Of a stretch of DNA of 64,000 nucleotides, positions 59,525 to 64,000 are shown piece by piece (position 1 is the first letter of the stretch; every line of letters begins with the position of its first letter). The position numbers and the translations under genes are program-made. Source of the stretch: Lates calcarifer (Eukaryota; Chordata; Actinopteri; Centropomidae); NCBI RefSeq assembly GCF_001640805.2, contig NC_066851.1, positions 1,310,971 through 1,374,970 of the forward strand, given 5' to 3'. The notes under the pieces are model-generated. The model had not been told where the DNA came from. It worked only from the letters and a program-made list of their open reading frames with translations, and ran no database searches.

Positions 59525-59563
59525 TATACACATACACACATATATATATATATATATATATAT
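59449..59563. repeat. Compound (AT)n/(ATAC)n/(CA)n/(AT)n microsatellite
   Basis: An (AT)n run passes through (ATAC)n and (AC)n into two further (AT)n runs, about 115 bp in all. It starts about 45 bp after the piggyBac stop codon. Confidence 0.95.
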
Positions 59564-59618
59564 GTTTTTAGAGGTTCTAAGAAAAAACTGTTGAGGTTTT
59601 GAGTATAAAAAAATTGAG

Positions 59619-59624
59619 AATAAA
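59619..59624 (+). promoter_or_regulatory. Polyadenylation signal AATAAA downstream of the transposase
   Basis: AATAAA lies about 215 bp after the transposase stop, at a plausible distance for its mRNA 3' end. The hexamer is common by chance in AT-rich DNA. Confidence 0.25.
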
Positions 59625-59629
59625 GAAAC

Positions 59630-62600
59630 CAGTTCAAATTGTTTGTTGTTTTGAATTTTATACAGGGGAAACCTGAGGCGCCACCTTTTTGTTATTATTT
59701 ATTATGACTATATTATTATTTTGTTATTATTATATTACTATTTCTCTATTATTGTTATTAGGTGACATTTGACCTAGTGACAAGCTGTGAGACTACTGTT
59801 GCCAGTCATAAAAATGCTATTTTCTTCAAAACAAAGTACAAAATGGAAAAAAAATAAATACATAACATGATTCAGAGGGACTCAACTGATAAAATGATAT
59901 GCCTTACAACTCTGAAAAAAATCTGCAGAGTAACTTGAATAACCAATACCTTTCCCTTTTGCCATATGCTATATGTAGATGCAGTATGACAACTATGGAT
60001 GAAAATGAGAGGATAGAGGATGTTCTGAAGCAAACCACAACAAGCTCGGTGATCTTCAAATATAGGACACATAATTGAAAAGAGTCTTTGAGAGCAATGA
60101 AGACAAGACAAAATTATACAGTGGGCTTCCGAACTTCTTGGTTTTAATTCAGTTTTTTCCACTGTGTGAGCCTTGTAACACCTGTGGCCACTTGTCTGTG
60201 CTTTCTAAATTTCAACAAATTTTAGTTTTGCTGGGGTAAAATCTTAAAGATTCGGCTTCAATATTTCCAGAGTTTAAATGATGCATTTTTGGGGCTTCTG
60301 ATAGTAGAAGACATCATATACAAACTACTGACTTGGGTTTTGTCCAGTCACAAACAAGATGTGTTGTCCCACTCTTTCTGCAATGTGAAATGTGTTTTGT
60401 AATATACCTGCTATACCTATAGTCAGTTGAACTGGCATTCAATGACATACAATCTTTCTCTACTAGTCAGCCAGTTCTCATTGTGTAGTACATTCTATGC
60501 CATGTTAAACTGAGGCTTGCAATCATTCTTTAGAGTGTGCTAAAGCATAGTGCAGCTATCAGCAGAAGTTACACACACCATTTTCCAAATCACGTTAAAT
60601 AAAACAGGACAAGAGCCCGTATACCTCGAAGTGGCAGCGTTTTATAGTGACTGAATAATTAATTGGTGTATTTCTTCAGTTGGATACACTTAAAGTGACC
60701 AGGCATGTGGTGGTCCAGAGGCAGTGTTTAACACCATGTGAGGGGAACATCAAGGCCTTCAACACTCCGTCTGTTGACCACTTGGCCAAATAATTTTTTT
60801 TTTTTTACTCTGTCTCTCTCACACCTCCTAGCAATGTGATACTCTCATATTTTTGTGGAAGAAAATGTATCTTTTCTCAAACCTTGTTTTTTTTTCTTCT
60901 GATTTCATCAAGAGGTGCTTTGTGTAGAGAAATAAAAATGTATGAAAGAGTATTTAATTAATGATAAATATGGAGGCTGTATTTTTTTTTTTTTTTGGTT
61001 AAAGTGTGAGAGTTTATGAATAATATGCTTGAGTGGATACAAGATACAACATGGAAGTGATAGTTCTAAACTTCAGTAAAGATAAACTGGCTAATAAAGA
61101 TTCCACCAGTGATGGCCCCTGGGTTTCAGATGAATTAGACTTTGGCTTATAACATTCATACTGCATGTGCAAGTGAACATCACATCACACAAAATTACAT
61201 ACATACACAATTAAAATATGATATAATTGGGACTAAGCATGCCCAGAGCTAGACAATAAGAGAACCAGAGAGGTTTTTACCTTCTCATTTATACAGTTTG
61301 GCAAATCAACAAAAGTGGTGGATAATGGAATTTTATTTCCAACATTTATTTGAAGAGGCACAGTTTGAGTGGTGGGCAGGTGGAGTTATTCCATTACAAA
61401 ATATTTCAAGGTCAAGCTACCATGCGCTCTCTGACATTTTTACTGAGGATTCATCAGTTGTAACTGTAACTTTTGCATTACTTAATTTAATGCATGGAAA
61501 TCACACATGTTGCTGCCTGCACAAGTGCTATGATACCACTTCAAAACAAAACACGCACATTTATTTGGCCCTGAATGGAGCATCATCCAGCTTAAGGAGT
61601 TTTCACAGCGAGACTGAGCAGTATGTTCAGTTACTTAAGTCCTGTCTTTGTGATCTCAGTCTCAGACAAACATTTGGTGCTATAGTTACCAGTCATCCAT
61701 TTGGGCAGATGCCAAAATAAGAGTTTAATTTGTTAATTTAATTCATAGACATCCCAGAATTTAGTAGTTATATGATCATACACTGCAAAGCCTAAACCTA
61801 TTCACTTCCATTCTATTAGTCAATCAAGATGATTCAAAAACAGAAGATTAAAATGGTTCATCCCACACGGAAAATAAATTATCTCAGTATATTCCATTAC
61901 TAATTAAAGTAAGATATATACAGCTTTGTGTGGCCTTGACATTTTGTCTGGAGGGTTGCACTAGCCAGGTGTGAAAAATAGAGAGGGTTCATCATCTTGG
62001 GAGAATGGATATGCTTGGTAAAATCATGGAAATCAGTGCAAAATAGACCTTTATATTTCATTTGTGAAAGTGGTAACTTTGATGGTGGCATAAGACTGAA
62101 TGTCAGGGGGTCACTGAAACAATTAGGGCCATCTCCTTATGCCAAACAAAGAAGTAGTTTCTGGGTTATCTTTCTCTGAACCAAAGTGCTGATTGCATCT
62201 TTTGGCAATATATACAATATCTGTGATAGCTAAACCTGAGCATTTATATTTAGTGCCATGCAGTCAGTCTAATGTCACAAGATTGTCAAGTGTAACCAAA
62301 TTGTTCCTGGTTTTCACGTGATTCGTGAAGAAATAAAGTTTTTCTTTTCTGGTGATGGATCTTCTTTGGCTTTTCAGCTGATTACATGTGACATATTACT
62401 AAAAAAAAAAAAAAAAATTAAAGAAAAACTTAATGTTCCATAAATGGCACAAAGTCAGATGGGGCAAAATCCTCATTGTTTGTCATTGTTCATATTCACC
62501 TTAATAGGTGTCTATTAATTTTAAGAACTTTGTCTTTGTTAAGTGTGTTTTACCTTGTCTGTTAACCAGCACTCCTGCCCCTAGTCCAACCCACCAGTAC

Positions 62601-62679
62601 TGGGAGACACTGAATGACATGCCCATTATGCCTTCGGTTGATGTGTGTATGTGTGTGTGTGTGTGTTCAGCTGTGGTGT
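59630..62679. other. Non-coding sequence, nothing recognised
   Basis: AT-rich. The 140-codon plus frame at 61298-61720 is the longest unassigned frame here. Its composition (many H, C, W) and lack of motifs do not suggest a gene, though it is not explained. Confidence 0.45.
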
Positions 62680-62845
62680 GATTTGGCCTTAGAGGTCCAT
62701 ACACCCTGTCCTGCCGGGCTTAATGCATCATTGTGAGAGGTTGGCCATCGGGTGATGAAGCGTCCAGTCATCCCCTCCTGGGGGCCTGCCTGAGCCCCTC
62801 CCTCCTTCCCAATGACACACACAGTCGGACATGAGGGATTGTCCA
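62680..62845. other. Conserved-looking unique sequence
   Basis: cttaatgcatcattgtgaga, ggttggccatcgggtgatga and acagtcggacatgagggatt form a complex block in AT-rich DNA. Confidence 0.25.
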
Positions 62846-63802
62846 ACAAGCAGTGGGATGGTGAAGAGAAATTCTCCTGCTTAAGGTCTATGTATTGAAA
62901 TGTGCATACACACCAATATTTAATCTAATAAAAGACAACTATCAAAGTTTCAGTGTAAAGCTTGACGGGACACAGAATCCAGACTATACAGTATCCACAT
63001 GTGAGATGTCAGGAAAGTTAAGTGTAAGATGCAGGCACCAACAGGTGCAAAACACCTGTGTAAAACTGGAATGACCTTGTGGGTGCTGTTTTGCGGAACA
63101 ATGAAGCCAGTCCTTGGCATTTCCTTTTCAATAACTTAGGGAAGTCACCCACATCACAAAAACAGCAGTCTAATTGGTCAGACTCCCGCATGTAGTCTGC
63201 ACTGTCTGTTGGGCAAGTCATGCCAAAAAACAAACAAACAAAAAAAACAGCTCTATCATCACCTAAATCATCCTAAAGTGTAAAAATAATGCATACCTTG
63301 TTAGGATGTACCTGAATCGAAATATGTTATTCAGCAAAGTACCAATAATGCAACTATAATAATAAAAAACAAAGTAATTCTACCCAAATTTCATCTTTTA
63401 TGTTCACAAAGTCACATTAACTCTATGGGTGATGTGATTGTGAATGTGTAGATTTCTCCTGAATTCCCCAAAAGTTTTAGCATTCTAACATAGCACACAG
63501 CACAATATCCGCTGTCTGCACCATGTCATATTGTTCATTGTTCATATATGAATTCTTATTATATTCTTATATTATTCATAGCTTCATTTCAATCAGGAGA
63601 GACTTAGAACAAAAGCACGCACAAATTGGGAGTAGAATGGAATTTTATTGTGCACAGGAGAAATAGAATTTTGACGCTTAGACCCTGGCAGGAAGTAGAT
63701 CACCATGGGAAGCATTCAAATCTAAGTGGTGCTTCTGATATATAGGAAACTACCCCCCGCAGCCTAGACCTGGTGGCAGTGGTGGTGAGTGAGGCTTAAT
63801 CA

Positions 63803-64000
63803 GGTCAATTATTTTTATGGCATGATCAAGGTTATCTCAAGGCATTTTTCATATAGAGCAGGTCTAGACTGTACTCTTATGTTATTACATTTATGACGAG
63901 AGACCCAACAATTCCCACTATGAGCAAGCACTAGGCGACAGTGGCAGTTTAAGACGCAAAAACCTCGAGCAGAACCAGACTCAGAGTGGGCGGCCATCGA
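63803..64000 (-). mobile_element. L2-type LINE 3' UTR, running off the window
   Basis: Shares catatagagcaggtctagac, agagacccaaca, cctcgagcagaaccagactc and gggcggccatc with the copies at 18562 and 26340. The tail end near 63803 is degenerate. The remainder lies beyond position 64000. Confidence 0.75.

Noticed and set aside
61298..61720. 140-codon plus-strand frame as a possible gene
   Set aside because: No recognisable domain, unusual H/C/W-rich composition, AT-rich flanks and no splice or promoter context. A chance frame is more likely.

Overview
The window looks like non-genic chromosomal DNA from a ray-finned fish, most likely a percomorph teleost. It is AT-rich, full of (CA)n, (GT)n, (CT)n, (AAT)n and (AT)n microsatellites, and carries decayed fish-type transposons: L2-type and Rex1/Babar-like LINEs, two tRNA-derived SINE families, hAT-, piggyBac- and Tc1-type elements and a solo LTR. 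I see no bacterial-style operon, no rRNA or functional tRNA gene, no CRISPR array and no complete host protein-coding gene. It reads as an intergenic region or a very large intron. All family names come from motif recognition by eye; no database search was run.

Layout. 1-3560 is unique non-coding DNA with a G-run cluster. 3562-5340 holds LINE remnants with a tRNA-derived SINE (minus strand) among them. 5340-12250 is mostly unique, with a long C+T-rich tract (8045-8450), a collapsed Tc1/mariner copy (8730-8965) and one end of a MITE. 12257-13908 has a TTAA-bounded piggyBac-like MITE and a second MITE. 15276-17413 has two copies of one SINE, each with a visible target-site duplication. 18562-20784 has an L2 3' end and a hAT-like element. 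22760-23520 contains conserved-looking unique sequence. 24590-29253 has a degenerate LINE and then a 2.85-kb L2 copy that split an older SINE. 29254-46000 is mostly unique DNA, with a candidate 99-nt exon at 33546-33644, several conserved-looking blocks and a cryptic AGTCCC-type satellite (41220-41880). 46030-52757 is a LINE graveyard: a Rex1/Babar-like LINE inside another LINE, then two abutting L2 fragments, one split by a 556-bp solo LTR with an exact 5-bp duplication.

The main coding feature is a piggyBac-type transposase at 57.3-59.4 kb. Its long ORF (57374-58945) keeps all three catalytic aspartates. Coding similarity continues on both sides across two GT...AG intervals that behave like introns, and the second interval contains a 120-bp fold-back element with perfect 27-bp inverted ends. 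The copy has a frameshift near its N-terminus and has lost most of the C-terminal cysteine-rich domain, so it is probably no longer a working transposase. From 59564 to the end the sequence is unique non-coding DNA, closing with an L2 3' end that runs off the window.
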